A stretch of DNA of 64,000 nucleotides from Porphyra umbilicalis (GCA_002049455.2 KV918765.1:556092-620091); one strand, 5' to 3'; shown: positions 31,976-43,446, counted from the stretch's first letter. Notes: generated by a model from the sequence alone, not told the origin. Made by a program: numbers and translations.

Positions 31976-33244
31976 ATGCCCCTGCGCCGTTCAAGCGCGT
32001 CGCTCTCTGGGTCGGCCGCCCCCTCCCCCTGTGTCGGGCCCCCCCCCTGGGCGCGGCGCCCGCGGCGGCGGCGCCCCCCCCCCCCGCCGGCGGCGTGCGC
32101 CCACCGCCGCCTACCGCACGCGCCGCCCGTCGTCGGTGCGGCGGCCCGCGTCGGCCCCCCCCCCCCCACCTCGACGAGCGGGGTGCGGGTCAACAAGGCG
32201 TTTAAAGACAAGTACTCGCGGCGGGAGGCGGACGGCCTCGTCGACGCGGGGCGGGTGGCCATCAATGGCGTCCGCGCCTACGCGGGGGACCGCCTCCACC
32301 CGGGGGACACGGTCACCCTCGACGGGGTGGCGGTGGGGTGGGAGCGCCTCGCCGCGCCGGTCGTTGTGGTGCCGCCCCCGACCGACGCGGGCGACGGCGG
32401 CGACGGCGGCGGCGACGGCGACGGCGCCGCGGCAGCGGCGGCGGCGGCGGCCGTTGCCGGGGGCGTTGGCGACACCACCCGCTTCACCTACCTGAAACTC
32501 CACAAGCCCGTCGACGTGGTCACGACGACCGCGTCGTCGACGCCCAACAACATCATCCGGTGTTTGCGGGAGGCCGGCCACGCCGGGCGGGACCGGGTGT
32601 TCCCCGTCGGCCGCCTCGACGAGGCCACCTCGGGCGTCATCCTCCTCACGTCAGACGGGACGCTCGTCAATGCGGCGCTCGGCGGCGGCGCCCGTACGGA
32701 CAAGGTGTACCTCGTCCGCACCGACGCGGTCGTCACCGACGCGCACGTGGCGGACCTCCGCGCCGGCGTCGTCATCAAAACGGTTGCGCAGTACGCGCGC
32801 GGGCGCGCGCCGCTCGCCGCGCCGACGCGGCCGTGTGGGGTGGAGCGCGCGTCGCCGCCGCCGGGCGCGAGCGGCGACGGCGGCGGCGGGCCGTCGGCCG
32901 CCTGCTGGCTGCGGATGACGCTGCAGGAGGGGCGGAATCGGCAGATTCGGAAAATGCTCGGCGCCGTCGGCGGCTACACCGTCCGCGCCATCCACCGGGT
33001 GTCGTTTATGGGGATTGGGCTGGGGGGGGTTGAAGCGCCGGGCTCGTACGCGCCGCTGGACGAGCGGGAGATGGGTGTCGTGCGGGAGGTGATTGTGCGC
33101 AAGGCGGAGCGGGAGGCGGCGGCGGCGGCCGAGGCGGCGGGGGGGGAGGGGGTGGCGCGGGTGCGGGGGCGGTCGCAGACGCTCGCAGCGGAAGCGGACC
33201 TGCCGCCATTGGCGTCGTTTGCTTCTGACGGCGAATACTGGTGA
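31976..33244 (+). CDS. RsuA/RluF-family pseudouridine synthase, probably organelle-targeted
   Basis: By family it converts a specific uridine of rRNA to pseudouridine. I start it at ATG 31976 (MPLRRSSASLSGSAAPS, a leader-like Ser/Arg/Pro-rich stretch of about 65 residues), giving 422 residues. An S4 RNA-binding domain follows (VRVNKAFKDKYSRREADGLV, then GRVAINGVRA and GDTVTLDGV). An Ala/Asp-rich insert leads to the catalytic domain: LKLHKPVDVVTTTASS, VGRLDEATSGVILLTSDG with catalytic Asp215, and the C-terminal LQEGRNRQIRKMLGAVGGYT hallmark of the RsuA/RluB/E/F branch. A Gly/Ala-rich insert separates the last two motifs. It is a single exon ending in TGA. Confidence 0.9.
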   Translation: MPLRRSSASLSGSAAPSPCVGPPPWARRPRRRRPPPPPAACAHRRLPHAPPVVGAAARVGPPPPTSTSGVRVNKAFKDKYSRREADGLVDAGRVAINGVRAYAGDRLHPGDTVTLDGVAVGWERLAAPVVVVPPPTDAGDGGDGGGDGDGAAAAAAAAAVAGGVGDTTRFTYLKLHKPVDVVTTTASSTPNNIIRCLREAGHAGRDRVFPVGRLDEATSGVILLTSDGTLVNAALGGGARTDKVYLVRTDAVVTDAHVADLRAGVVIKTVAQYARGRAPLAAPTRPCGVERASPPPGASGDGGGGPSAACWLRMTLQEGRNRQIRKMLGAVGGYTVRAIHRVSFMGIGLGGVEAPGSYAPLDEREMGVVREVIVRKAEREAAAAAEAAGGEGVARVRGRSQTLAAEADLPPLASFASDGEYW

Positions 33245-33447
33245 CCTTGAGGTGTGAGCTTCCATGCGTGTTTCTTTTCCTCGAGCGCCAGCGTGGTGGT
33301 GCTACTGGATGGACAGTGGCTTTGAATGAAGATTACCGACGGTCAGGGGCGCGAGGACGGGTCCTGCGCACGATGTTCCGTGTGGAGATGGGCTACTGCC
33401 AGCCTTTTTGGCATGACGCCGTTGAGGGTTATGCCGCTCTGCTTTTC

Positions 33448-33510
33448 TATTGCTGTCTTCCCAATTCTGGCCGATGTGGTCGAAGTCAAGAAGGGGTCTG
33501 GGTCAACTAC
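33448..33510 (-). repeat. Partial copy of the 10.5-kb inverted-repeat element
   Basis: TATTGCTGTCTTCCCAATTC then GGCCGATGTGG and AGAAGGGGTCTGGGTCAACT matches the right end of 10534-10709 in inverted orientation. Only one end is present. Confidence 0.6.
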
Positions 33511-33691
33511 AGGTTATTGTGCCCCGGGAAAGGTTGGGCCCGAAGGATTAGGCGAAATTAGTTAAGAGGTGCCCCAACGACCTTACTCGCGCAGGTGTCA
33601 GATTTCTGGCCCGACCGCGACCTTTCCCCGGCCCGAACCGCGGATCAAGTTACGGAAGCCTCTTTGGCCAATCACATGCCCGTGTCCAACA

Positions 33692-34567
33692 TTAGCTAGC
33701 GATCGGGCGCAAGCGCGCTCTAAGTGCGCCGAGCGCCACTTCGCGCGACGCGATGGTCTGTCGCCGATGTCGGGATGGCAGGAGGGCGCCGGGAGGTCCA
33801 TTTTTGGCGCGCCAGCGCAACAGGACACAGGCCGGTGCTTGCATGTCCCACGGGACACCAGGCGTGTACCGTCCTATCTTTTGCATGACGCGGCCCAAGA
33901 AGAGCCGCCAGTCATTGCTCGTCAAACAACGCTCGCACGTCACAGAGTGTAAGCCAATGATGCGGCCGTCTGACGAAACAGCCATGGTCGTGCTTACGCG
34001 CTGGACGTGCCGGGGGTTGATGTCCAGCAAGTAGACGCGCTCGTGCCGGAGCGACCGCCCGTACCTGCGGAGCACGTCTTGACAGTCCGTATGCGTCTCG
34101 TCAACAGAGACAATGCAATCGTTTCCCGCCATTTGGCGGAGCACAGCATGCTCGCGACGACGCTTCTGGTTGGCGGCTCGGTAGAGACGAATGATGACTT
34201 TGCGCGTGAGCCCCAGTCGGCGCAACTTGCGATTGACGGTGCTCCTCGACGCCCTCAAGGCCGCAAACTCCCAAGATCGAAGCGCCCGCATCGCCGAAAG
34301 AATTATTGTGTGCTCTCTTAGTAGAGCAAGAGGGTGGTCTCGCGCCAGCGCAATGATGGCACGCAATAGCGTGTCGTCCTCCCAGAACGAATCCTCGTGA
34401 CGATTCTGCCGCTCTGGAACATGCCAAACGCTTCCGCTCCGCCTCCAATAGTTGAGCCACCGCACCAGCTGCGCCGAGCGAACGCCAATCGTCGCTGTGA
34501 TGACGTCGCGCGGCACATGGTGATGGACCATCGCCACAGCTGCGTATCGAGAAGCGGACACATACAT
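33692..34567 (-). pseudogene. Second Tc1/IS630-type transposase relic, 3' decayed
   Basis: The frame starts at ATG 34567. An N-terminal helix-turn-helix region (VPRDVITATIGVRSAQLVRWL) and a second helical block (RASRSTVNRKLRRLGLTRKV) lead into the DDE_3 domain with CIVSVDETHTD (Asp156). The next block should be VLLD followed by N/G and A, but the sequence reads CVLLRWRAKNG, and neither the second Asp nor the YSPDLNPIE block can be found downstream. A frame break near 33815 and loss of the 3' end are likely. It is only distantly similar to the relic at 21.8 kb, so it represents a different family. Confidence 0.75.
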
Positions 34568-34856
34568 GTCGTCGACAGCAACTAACCACGTCAACTGCGT
34601 GGAAGTGGCGCGCACGACTGCGACCGCGTTGCGCACCAGCTTGTGCGGCAGCCACAGTTGAGATCGCCTCCAAAGAGACAAATGAAGGGCCCCCAACCGG
34701 GCCTTCACGGACGTGCAGCACCCCCGCCTGCTCGGGTGTCTCAGCGAGGGCGTTGTGCCGACCGCACTGACCCACTTTCACCAGAAGAAGCGACCCGAAC
34801 AAGAGCAAAAATGGTCTCCCCAGCCGCACAAGCGGCGGCTTGACGCTGACGACGAT

Positions 34857-35260
34857 CGGCGGCGTGGAGCTAACGACGGGCGGCGGCGTGGTGCCAACCA
34901 CAGGCGGCGGCGTGGCGTCGGCAACGGGCGGCGGCGTGACAGTGATCGCTACGGGCGGCGGCGTGGCGCCGACCGCCGGTGGCGACGTGACGCCATCGAC
35001 GGTTGGTGGCCTGCCGTACACGGTGGGCGGAGCCGTAAAGACGACGACGGCGGGCGGCGGCGTGACGCCGACGATGAGCGGCGGCGTGGCGCCAACGACA
35101 AGCGGCGGCGTGGCGCCGGCAACGGGCCGCAGCGTGACGGCGACGGCTGCGGGTTGCGTCGTCAGGCTGATCACGCACGTTCGTGTGGCGTGGACGTCGG
35201 GGGGCGGAGTGGCGCCGTCTACAGGCGGTGGGGCGACGTGGCACCGACAACAGGCGGTGG
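34857..35260 (+). repeat. Degenerate GGCGGCGTG minisatellite
   Basis: About 14 imperfect units of roughly 24-27 bp share GGCGGCGGCGTGGCGCCGAC-like cores. All units keep multiples of three, so a plus frame reads repeats of the type PTTGGGVA and a minus frame reads repeats of VVGATPPP. No start or domain shows that either is used. Confidence 0.7.
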
Positions 35261-35924
35261 CGAGGCTCCGTCGGTGGGATGTAGCGTCACACCGACGACG
35301 GGCGCTGGTGTGACGCACCACGAGCGACGGCGTGGCGCCGATCTCGCGCGGCGACGTGACGGAGAGGGCACACGCGGGAGGGTGGCAGCGGGCACATGCG
35401 GGAGGGTGACGCCAAGCGCGAGGGGAGGCAGAGCACGCATCTAGGAGGGAGTCGGAGATCAGAGGCCGGTCTTCGGACGCGTTACTTTTACAGGGCGCCC
35501 GCCAGAAGGCAGGTTCAAGAACACAGATTTTCGGCAGCCGCAACCAGCCACGGCAAATGTTAACCGCGTCATTCTGTCAGACCTGTCGCAAATGGCTACG
35601 TAGGCAGTCGATGGGAAGCCATGAAATTGCAGTCGTGTCAGCAACGAGAAATTGCAATCGATCAGCAGCATTGGACCCGCCTGTGATTCGCCTTCTCTGA
35701 TTTGATCAATCGAAAAGACGCGTTCAACGTTGACGACCGTGCCGTCCAAGCCAATTCCAACGCATGCGCCCACTGCTCAGAGGTGGTGCGAGGCGGCAGC
35801 CAGTGCCTCCGTGCGAGCCGCCTTCCATCGGTGGCCCGCTCTGGATCCCCCCCTCCGCAGCGTATGGCCGCTGCCATCACCCTCCGCATGCTTGCCGTCG
35901 CACGCATGGGCCGCGTGAACCGCT

Positions 35925-35982
35925 CCTGCGCAGCGTCTGCGCAGCGTCTGCGCAGCATCTGCGCAGCGTCTGCGCAGCGTCC
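35925..35982 (+). repeat. 11-bp tandem repeat
   Basis: Five near-perfect copies of CTGCGCAGCGT. The unit length is not a multiple of three, which argues against translation. Confidence 0.8.
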
Positions 35983-37163
35983 AGCGCTCGCCTCGAAGGG
36001 CAGACCGGGAGCTTCGCTTCTCTCGGAGCCGCCGGAGCCTGCCGCCGGCCGGCGTGGCACCCTGCTCATTTTTTGTCGTGGCAGGTACCGCCGACCACCG
36101 TCTCACGGCCGCAGACGCTATTTAGAGCGAAAATCTGGGCTGCCGTCCTCTTGCGACGCGCTCGACACACACGTCTACACCACCACGCGCCCTGCCCCCC
36201 ACCGTCCAGCCATAGAGATCGATGTGAGGACGGCCCCGTTGTGCTTTCTGGGCGGCTTGGTTTCTCTGCTCCGCCCCCCCCCCCCCACCGCCAAACTTTC
36301 TTGTGCTTTGCGCACGTGCGGGCTTTGCTGCTGCTTACATGGTTTGCTGATGGTGAGGCTCGGTAGTGCTTGCGGCTGTGTGAGACTGCTGCTGATCCTT
36401 TCTGCTGGAGTCGTGGTTGGAGCGCTTTGTCCTGGCGTTTGCGTTCCCTATTTTTTCCTACTCTCGTTCCCCACTTTACCAGTCACAGACCAGACGCCGC
36501 AGGCACGATGGACGGTGGTCCCCCGCAACGGCTCCCTTCCATATCCTTCCTCCTTTCCGCCTGTCCGCCACCGGCGCGAAGCTTCTCCACGCTCCCTCGT
36601 GGCGAGACCCCGCACGACGTGTGCGGTGCACCCAGCGCTCCCCCATTCACTCCCTTCCTCCCTACGACCTCGATGCTCCCCCACCTTCCAGTCTACAGTG
36701 GCGTACCGGACGGGGTAGGGCGGTCGCTCCATCAGGTGGGCAGCATTCAGGGGCTTTCTCGTGGCGCCCGCACAGCCCATCAGGCTGCGGTTGATGGGGT
36801 CAGTGGGCCGGTGGGCTTCCACCCTGGTAACCTGTTGCGCCGCCGAATTCCTGGCGCCAACGAGCACGGGAAGCGCCGAAGTACGGACATGCGCAACCCA
36901 TATTCGGCTCCCGTCACTGGGCAGTCGCCAGTCGCGTTTTGGGGTCGACTCTCGGTCGGGGTTTTCGTGTACCGGGACGATGACGGTGGTGGGTTGGCGG
37001 ATGATGGCGACGGCGCCACGAATTCGCGACGCGGACCTGACGCGCCGAGCCGCCTTGTTGGCTCGGTGGACCAATCCGATAAGTCTGCGACTCGGCGTCG
37101 CTCGTCCGCCGCCAGGGAGGATGTAATTCCAGTCTCCCCGGGGGAAACCGGTGCCAACCTCGA
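35983..37163. other. Spacer, possible 5' part of a decayed transposon gene
   Basis: From 36370 a plus-strand frame is open for 266 codons and an ATG lies at 36507 in fair context, but the sequence has no domain. It may be the front of the decayed ORF that becomes recognisable after 37164. A run of 12 C lies near 36280. Confidence 0.35.
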
Positions 37164-38651
37164 CGGCTAGACGGCGCGCAAGCGCGGTCGGCGTCGCGGC
37201 AGCGGCACCTAACACAAGCGCGACAAGGCGGGCACCAAGAAGCAGCAGAAGAAGAAAAGAAAGGCGACGCGGGTCGGGGGGCCACCCTTCAAGGACGATA
37301 ACAAGGACGACGGCAAGGACAGTGGCAGATTTACGTCGGTCGTGCGGCTCTTCCTCGCCCAGGAGTGGGCGGCCATTGTGCGCAAGCAGCTGAGTAGGGA
37401 GAGTGTCAACCTGCAGCTCTCCGTAAAAACGCGGCGAAGCACATCCACCTGCGTCATGCCAACAAGAATGGGATCCCGCACATGATCTAGGCCATCCAGG
37501 GCGTCCTCTACCCGGTGCGTCAGTTCATGCAGGCGCGGCAGGACGCCGGCCCTACCGGCTCGGGGACCGTGGACGTGCACGAGATGTGCTCACGGATGGA
37601 CGATGATTAGGCGTGGGCGAGGGGCATGACAGACGACGACATGGCGTCGCTCGTCGAGACGGGCGAGTACCTGCTGTCGGTAACATGTGTCACGAAGAAG
37701 ACACCAGTCGTCACAGTCGGGTCTTCTCGAGATCCCGACCAGTCTGACAGCAGCGACAAAGTCGACGAATCAAGTACCAGCAGCGAAACTTCCACGGACC
37801 CAGACGATAGCCACGTGGGAGTCCTACCTCCACGTGTAAGGCCGACTGTACCACCAACTGCCCGTCGGGGCTCCTCTGGAACTACAACTGTTGCTCGCTC
37901 GTCGCCAGGGACGACCGCGTCCGCTGCTTGCTCTTCGCGCGGTGCTTCTGCCGGTCAGGACAATTCAGTCGTTGCGACTGCGGCGGGTCGTCGAGGTACG
38001 TCTGGACGCGCGGAGTCTGGACGCTCGTCTCGAGCGCCACCGGGCGGGAGTGCTGACGGCGCTGAGGACCCGTTCATCCAGCAGGTTGTGAGCATGGTTG
38101 ACGCTGCGCCGGACAAGGAGCGCGAACAGTTGTCGGTGGCTCTGGCGGCGTTGCAGATGCAGGCGGACGCGGCAGCACGGCGCGACTATGTCGCCGCCAC
38201 CAACGCCGTCAAGAAGGCTGAGGCGTTGGCGCGGCGGGATGCCGCTACCGCCGCCGCGGCTGCTTGTCAGCACGAGAAGGAGGTCCTGCGCATGCAGGTT
38301 GAGTTGGAAAAAGAGCGATATGCGGTCATGGTGGCGCAGCTGCAGATGCGTGGTCAGCTGTTTAAGGAGACCAAGGACCCTGCCGTGTTGGACGTAATGA
38401 AGAGCGTCGGCGAGGCGTCCATGGCGGCGAGCCACCGCGCTGCGCGTGGGTCGGCGGTTGAGTCGGGGGCGGCAAGCGGGGTGGGTGGCATGGCTAGTGG
38501 ACGGGGAGGAGGTGCGGAAAGTGCGGGGGGGGGTGCGGAATGTGCCGGGGGGGGGGTGAGTGTGGGTGGGGACGCGGCAAGTGCCTGTGGGGATGCGGCC
38601 TATGGCTACGGGGCTACAGCTAGTGGGGGTGCTGGCTCTGGTGGCGCGTAA
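37164..38651 (+). pseudogene. Decayed coiled-coil protein beside Harbinger-type transposase
   Basis: Reading through stops reveals a continuous protein. A basic start (KKQQKKKRKATRVGG) is followed by RFTSVVRLFLAQEWAAIVRK, HANKNGIPHMI, AIQGVLYPVRQFMQARQDAG, then MTDDDMASLVETGEYLLSV. A Ser/Thr-rich linker follows, then a long Ala/Glu/Lys coiled coil (38080-38440) and a Gly/Ala tail ending at TAA. In-frame stops are TAA 37210, TAG 37488 and TAG 37608, each one C-to-T step from CAA or CAG. A frame break lies at the A run near 37425. The only intact ORF starts at ATG 37626. It converges on the transposase at 39001-40424, the same arrangement as in the complete Harbinger element, so it is probably that element's second gene. 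No Myb/SANT block is clear. Confidence 0.6.
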
Positions 38652-39000
38652 CAACGAGAGCATGGTGAGAGCAATGGATAGAAAGTGGTGGAGCTCGGAG
38701 AGCTTGCACTTATTTCTGTGTCGGCGTGCGCGTGGGCAGTCAGTACTGATGCGGGCAGCCGTACTGGTCATGCATGGAACAGACGACCAGAAGCTTTGCG
38801 AGTGATGAGTAGTCCGTTGTGAATGCATGCCGGGGGTGGATGAGGGGATTTCAACATGCGCTTGTCATCATGAATATCATGAAACAGGCCGCTGGCGGGG
38901 GGGCGGCTCACACGACGTCTGAAGAAACTTGAGGAGCTAAATCTGTTGTGCCGGCTATATCTGACGCCACGCGGCACAGAAAAAATAAGGCGCCTCTCGC

Positions 39001-40424
39001 TCAGTAATTGTACAGGCCCGTTGCCTTTATGAACGTCAAGACATCTTCCTTCACCCGCATGCGGCTGTGCTCGGCCCCCACCTCCGCCGGCTGTGGGTCG
39101 GCGGGGTCACCCGTCGTGAGCGCGGGGACACTCTCGGGAATATCTCCATCCCCCATGGAGTTGCACACGTTTTGTAACACGCTGCACGCCAAAACCCAAT
39201 CCATAGCCCACAAGAAGTCACGCTCGCAACCAATGGGAAGCCGTACCTCATATAAACTGGCCCAACGCCCCTTCAACATCACGAAAACAAGCTCAGAAAC
39301 AACACACAAACGAGGCAGGTGCCAATTAAAGTTCTTGTTGGCCTGCGTCTCGGCCTCGTCCCCTTTACACGGGCCCACCACCCACACCGTCAAGTGCATA
39401 CCCTTGTCGCCCAGGAGGTGCTCCAAGTGGGCAAAGTGCTCGCCCGGGCTCTGGGACCAGTCGGCGTAGTGCTGGACCAGCGCGTCGCCGGCGGCCCCCG
39501 TGAAGCCGAGCGTGACAGATATAATGTTTCGCATGCGGTCGCACACCATCAGCATGTGGACACTGTACCTATCGTGCCTGTCCCAAAAGGTCCACGGCTG
39601 CGCGCGAGGAGCGTAGGTCAACGGCACCTGCGAGCCGTCGACAGAGCCGCCGCACCGGCGAAAGCCAAGCGTCTCTCACACGTAGGCCGCCAGCTGCCGG
39701 TGCCTCTGCGCGGACGGCCACACTATGAAGTCCTTTGTCAGCTCCTTGACGGCTTGTGCAAATCGCTTCGTGCAGTTGAAGACGGATCCAGAGCTGATGC
39801 CAAAGACATTGGCGATCACCACGACGCCTAGATCACACCAAGGGAGAAAACTCGTAAAGAAAACATCCAAAAACAAATGCGAAAGTCAGGTATTGAAGTG
39901 GGGGCACAAGAAAAAGAGAGAAAACGGGAACAGGCTTTGGAAGCCGGGAAGGGGGATGACCTGCTCCCCGAATACGTACTTGAGAAGTTGCCGTAGTGGC
40001 CAAGTCGGTACAGGCCAACCTTCTGGACCATGTCTAAGGACAAGGCGCGCGACGTTCGGCGTCCGGGAATGCGCAGATGCGGCTCGAGCAGCGTGGCAAG
40101 GTGGGCATAGGTGACGCGGTCCATGCGCATGAACAAACGCCAAATGTGTTCAAGCAAGGCATCTAGAACAATGAGAGCCCAGTTGACACTCTTAGGAACA
40201 AAATCCCTGCCCATGTGCAGGTATCGGTTCTGCAACAGCGTACAGAGACGATCGCGCTCACGCGCTAGTAGAAGCAAGGACAAGGGCATCCGCCGCAACC
40301 CGAGGCGCACCATGGTGCGCAAGCGCACACGCCCCGTCGCTTCCAGCAGAGCCAGCACGGTCAGGAACCGCAAGCATCGCTGGCTCTGGCCGACGGCGAC
40401 TTGCCTGCGCGAGACGCGCACCAT
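39001..40424 (-). pseudogene. Second Harbinger-type transposase, spliced, one in-frame stop
   Basis: Exon 1 runs 40424-39980 and exon 2 39827-39001, with a 152-bp intron (donor A|GTACGT, acceptor CTAG|GC, phase 1). Joining restores FSSVVVIANVFGISSGSVF, a normal helix-turn-helix block of HARBI1-type transposases. All three catalytic acids are present: Asp in GGSVDGSQVPL, Asp in LLGDKGM and Glu in SELVFVMLKGRW. A single TGA (39678-39676) lies between QLAAYV and ETLGFRRCGG and is best read as CGA (Arg) changed to TGA. Without it the product would be 423 residues. This is a different subfamily from the transposase at 5.3 kb. Element ends were not found. Confidence 0.82.
39828..39979 (-). other. 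Intron of the second Harbinger transposase
   Basis: The 152-bp intron has GTACGT at the donor and a TTGGTGTGATCTAG acceptor. It is AT-richer than the exons and splits the helix-turn-helix block, which is restored only when it is removed. Confidence 0.75.
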
Positions 40425-40432
40425 CGTAGTGC

Positions 40433-43400
40433 ATGTTGGCGCTGGGGTACGCTCACGGACTTGTAGGGGGTCAGGCGCTGTCTGGACGGCGGACGGAGGC
40501 GTCGGGCGCGGTGGCGATGTCCATTATCAGAGATTCGTCGACAAGACGCCACGTGAGTCTCCGTGACCCTTTCAAGAATTTAACAATAACTGCTTGTCCT
40601 GATGGACATCTGCCATGCCTGGCTGTGCCTGAATTCGCGCAGGCCCTCCTGACAACAGTAAAAATGGCTAACAGTGTGGCTGGCTGGCTGGCTCGCATTT
40701 TCGAAGTTGCGTTCGTGAACCCCCCTGGTGTCTGGGTCGAGCTCGCACCCAATATTGCTTTTCAGCACAGGCTCTTGAGTCAACGGCGGGCCAGTGTTGC
40801 AAGAACGCCATTGGTCGAAGCGGTGAGAAAAAAAAAGAGCCGCCACGACGCCAAACTGAAATCGAAATACCGGATGCCATCATAATAGAAGGAAGCGCCA
40901 TAAGGTAGTGTCCTTTTCTGGGTGCACAAATTTTCAGCACATGCCTGCTCTAGTTTCCGTGCTTTTGATTGGGGCGCGTGATCATCACCTGTCGAAGCTG
41001 CAATGAATGACACAGTTCCCCAGGACACGTCTGGAGATGTCGCCTCTGCGAAAACTATCGGAGGTCGTTCTGGAAGCAAAGTGGGACCGAATGTGTCACA
41101 TTTCTTTTTCGGACCGTTGCAGAAGGCCAGTGGGCCGAGAAAAACAGAAAATCCGTAGGTGTTGCAGTGACACGGACAGCGTCGCCGACACGTTGGCTTC
41201 TTGGAGCGGCGGTTCGCGGGCCGACGTCACCGGCGCCGCCAATGTGGCAAGGCAGCACACCCACCCCCAGCTCGGGGGGCGACCGTGCCGTGCGCCCGGT
41301 AGTCCCGAGTAAGGACCCCGGAAGAAAACAAAGGAACCACCAACACACAACTGGCCTGGCCCGGTACACCCTGAAGCGTCAACCGCCTCAGACGCTGGGG
41401 GTGTTGACAACTTGCTGGTGAATATTAGCCACAAGTGTGGTCGCTGGGTAAATTCCCCCACCGTGCGCGACGCAGGCGAGGACTCGACAGGCGCCGTCTG
41501 TGCGGTGAGAGGAGGACCAGGTTGCAGGCACGCGAGCTGGCAGACTGACTCACGTTGGTATTTCCAATGAACAGTTACTAGTATCAGCTCCAGTTTTCAT
41601 TCCATTTTTCTTCGACTGTCCACTCGTCGCACCGTGTTTGCGACGTCACAAACGCAACTCAACCCCACTGTGTGCGAGAGGCCCGAGCCTGATTGCGTTC
41701 TGTTCCATCTCAGGCCCTTTCTTAGCTGCGGCTTCGTTCGTGTGACGGTTCATGTGACGATGTGGGGCCGCCAGCTATTGGCTGCAACGCATAACAATGT
41801 GATCACATGTGATCACACGAAGCAACGTCGGAAAGGAACTTTGCGACAATGCTTTATGTGATCACCTGTCAGTGCCCGTGAACTTCACGTGGCGCTGCGT
41901 GAGTTCCACGTTTCCACAGTGAAGTCCACATGGCATAACTTGAAGCCAAGTCCAATTGCTCTGGTTAAGTTCAATGCCCAACTTGGCTTTTCAGGTGAAA
42001 GTGCTCACTCCAGGAAACGCTACAAAGCACACAGTATGCTCTAAACCCCTAGATTTGTGGGTGAAATGGCGGAAGCTAAAGAAAAAACACCGCAAGGAAA
42101 CAAGAACGTATGTGATAGCTAAGGGATGCATCACCCGGGCAGGAACGATGGGCGGCTGGTTGGGCTCCTTCAGTATGCTCTGCCGCCAAGGGAACCCCAT
42201 CGCAGCCACGCACACAACGAAACATACCCAGAATTCCTGTTCGTTTCGTTCGAGGCTAAGTTTTCTTGCTACGCTATCGTGGTCCAGGCACGACGTGTAG
42301 CGTTAGGTACGTTTGAGGGAGGTTACTTCTGTCTCTTTGCAAGTCTTGTACAGCACCGATCAACTCTTTGACCATGCATGATCGCTGCCCTCTCGTCGGT
42401 TTCTGGTGAACATGAAAGGACGCGCCACGTGTACGCATCTGTTTTAGCAAGGAGTCGTAGTCTTTTTGCATGAAACCTCTCAGCGAAGTCTTTGAGATTC
42501 GTGTAGTTGCACTCGACTTGTTCGTATTTGCTCGCACGTGTGCACGTACTGTAAGATCCAGTTCACGGCCAATCGGATGGTGATGATTCACTTCACGTGG
42601 AAAGAGTGTGATCACATCGACCTTGCGGCGTGCTGGTCGTGTCGAACGATTTCAAGTGCGAACTTGGAAACAATCAATTCCAAATCGACGGGTGTGATGG
42701 ACATTCGAGTCCATCGCCTCCTGCTGGCTGCAGCCGAAAGCGACGCCACAGTCGAGGCGGGCCACATCTGTCCCCTTCTTCGGCATCGCCCCACGCTCCC
42801 CAGCCTTGTCCGAATGATCAGCTGACCCCCTGCGCTGGCCTGTGGCAGATGGTCGCCTCTCCGTCGCCGCTTCTGTACTACAGCACAAATTCGAGGATTC
42901 CTCAGTACGCCCGCAGAGCGATACAAGCGTACGCTGCGGGTATCATGGTGGGCCCAAGCTGCGCCCTCAAATGGACTTCTTCCCCGGCTGTGCACAGCCT
43001 GCTGCATGGACCATCCAGGGAGGCTATCCTGGTTCGGCGAACGTGGCGCCGAGGGTTCAATTTCAGGCTGTCTGGCTCGGCAACGAGGCTTCGGAAACGA
43101 GGTGAGGGCGACAAAGGCGTCGCCCCCATGGCGTATGTTGAACCACGTTGTTCTACAGCATCGGTGTGCGCCCGTGCCGAGCCCAGCAACCGAGCGCTCG
43201 AAGACAGCCCTTGGACCGACAATCACTCACGTTAAGTTCATCGAAAAAATTGCGCCTCACAAGGTCATACGAAGGGACGACCCACTGCGACCTTTCCAAG
43301 CTGAGAGCTCGTCACACGAAACGTCACATGAAAGAAGGAAATGCTGAGAAAAGACCTCAGACAGTCATAACTGAGCAGACTGCAACACTGTAGGGCGCAG

Positions 43401-43440
43401 AAATAACCACAACATGGAAAAAGGCTGGTTGCTCTGACTT
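40433..43440. other. Gene-poor spacer
   Basis: The DNA is of ordinary composition. A 150-codon plus-strand frame at 40433-40885 has a basic C-terminus but no domain, and lies just upstream of the second Harbinger transposase, so it may be part of that element. Opposed 200-codon frames overlap at 42612-43235 and neither is convincing. A perfect 20-bp palindrome lies at 41798-41817. Confidence 0.4.
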
Positions 43441-43446
43441 GACAAA

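Noticed and set aside
5328..40424. TGA read as selenocysteine or reassigned in the transposases
   Set aside because: Host genes in the window end at TGA, the codons fall where Arg or Trp is expected rather than Cys/Sec, and decay is also seen as TAA, TAG and lost catalytic residues.
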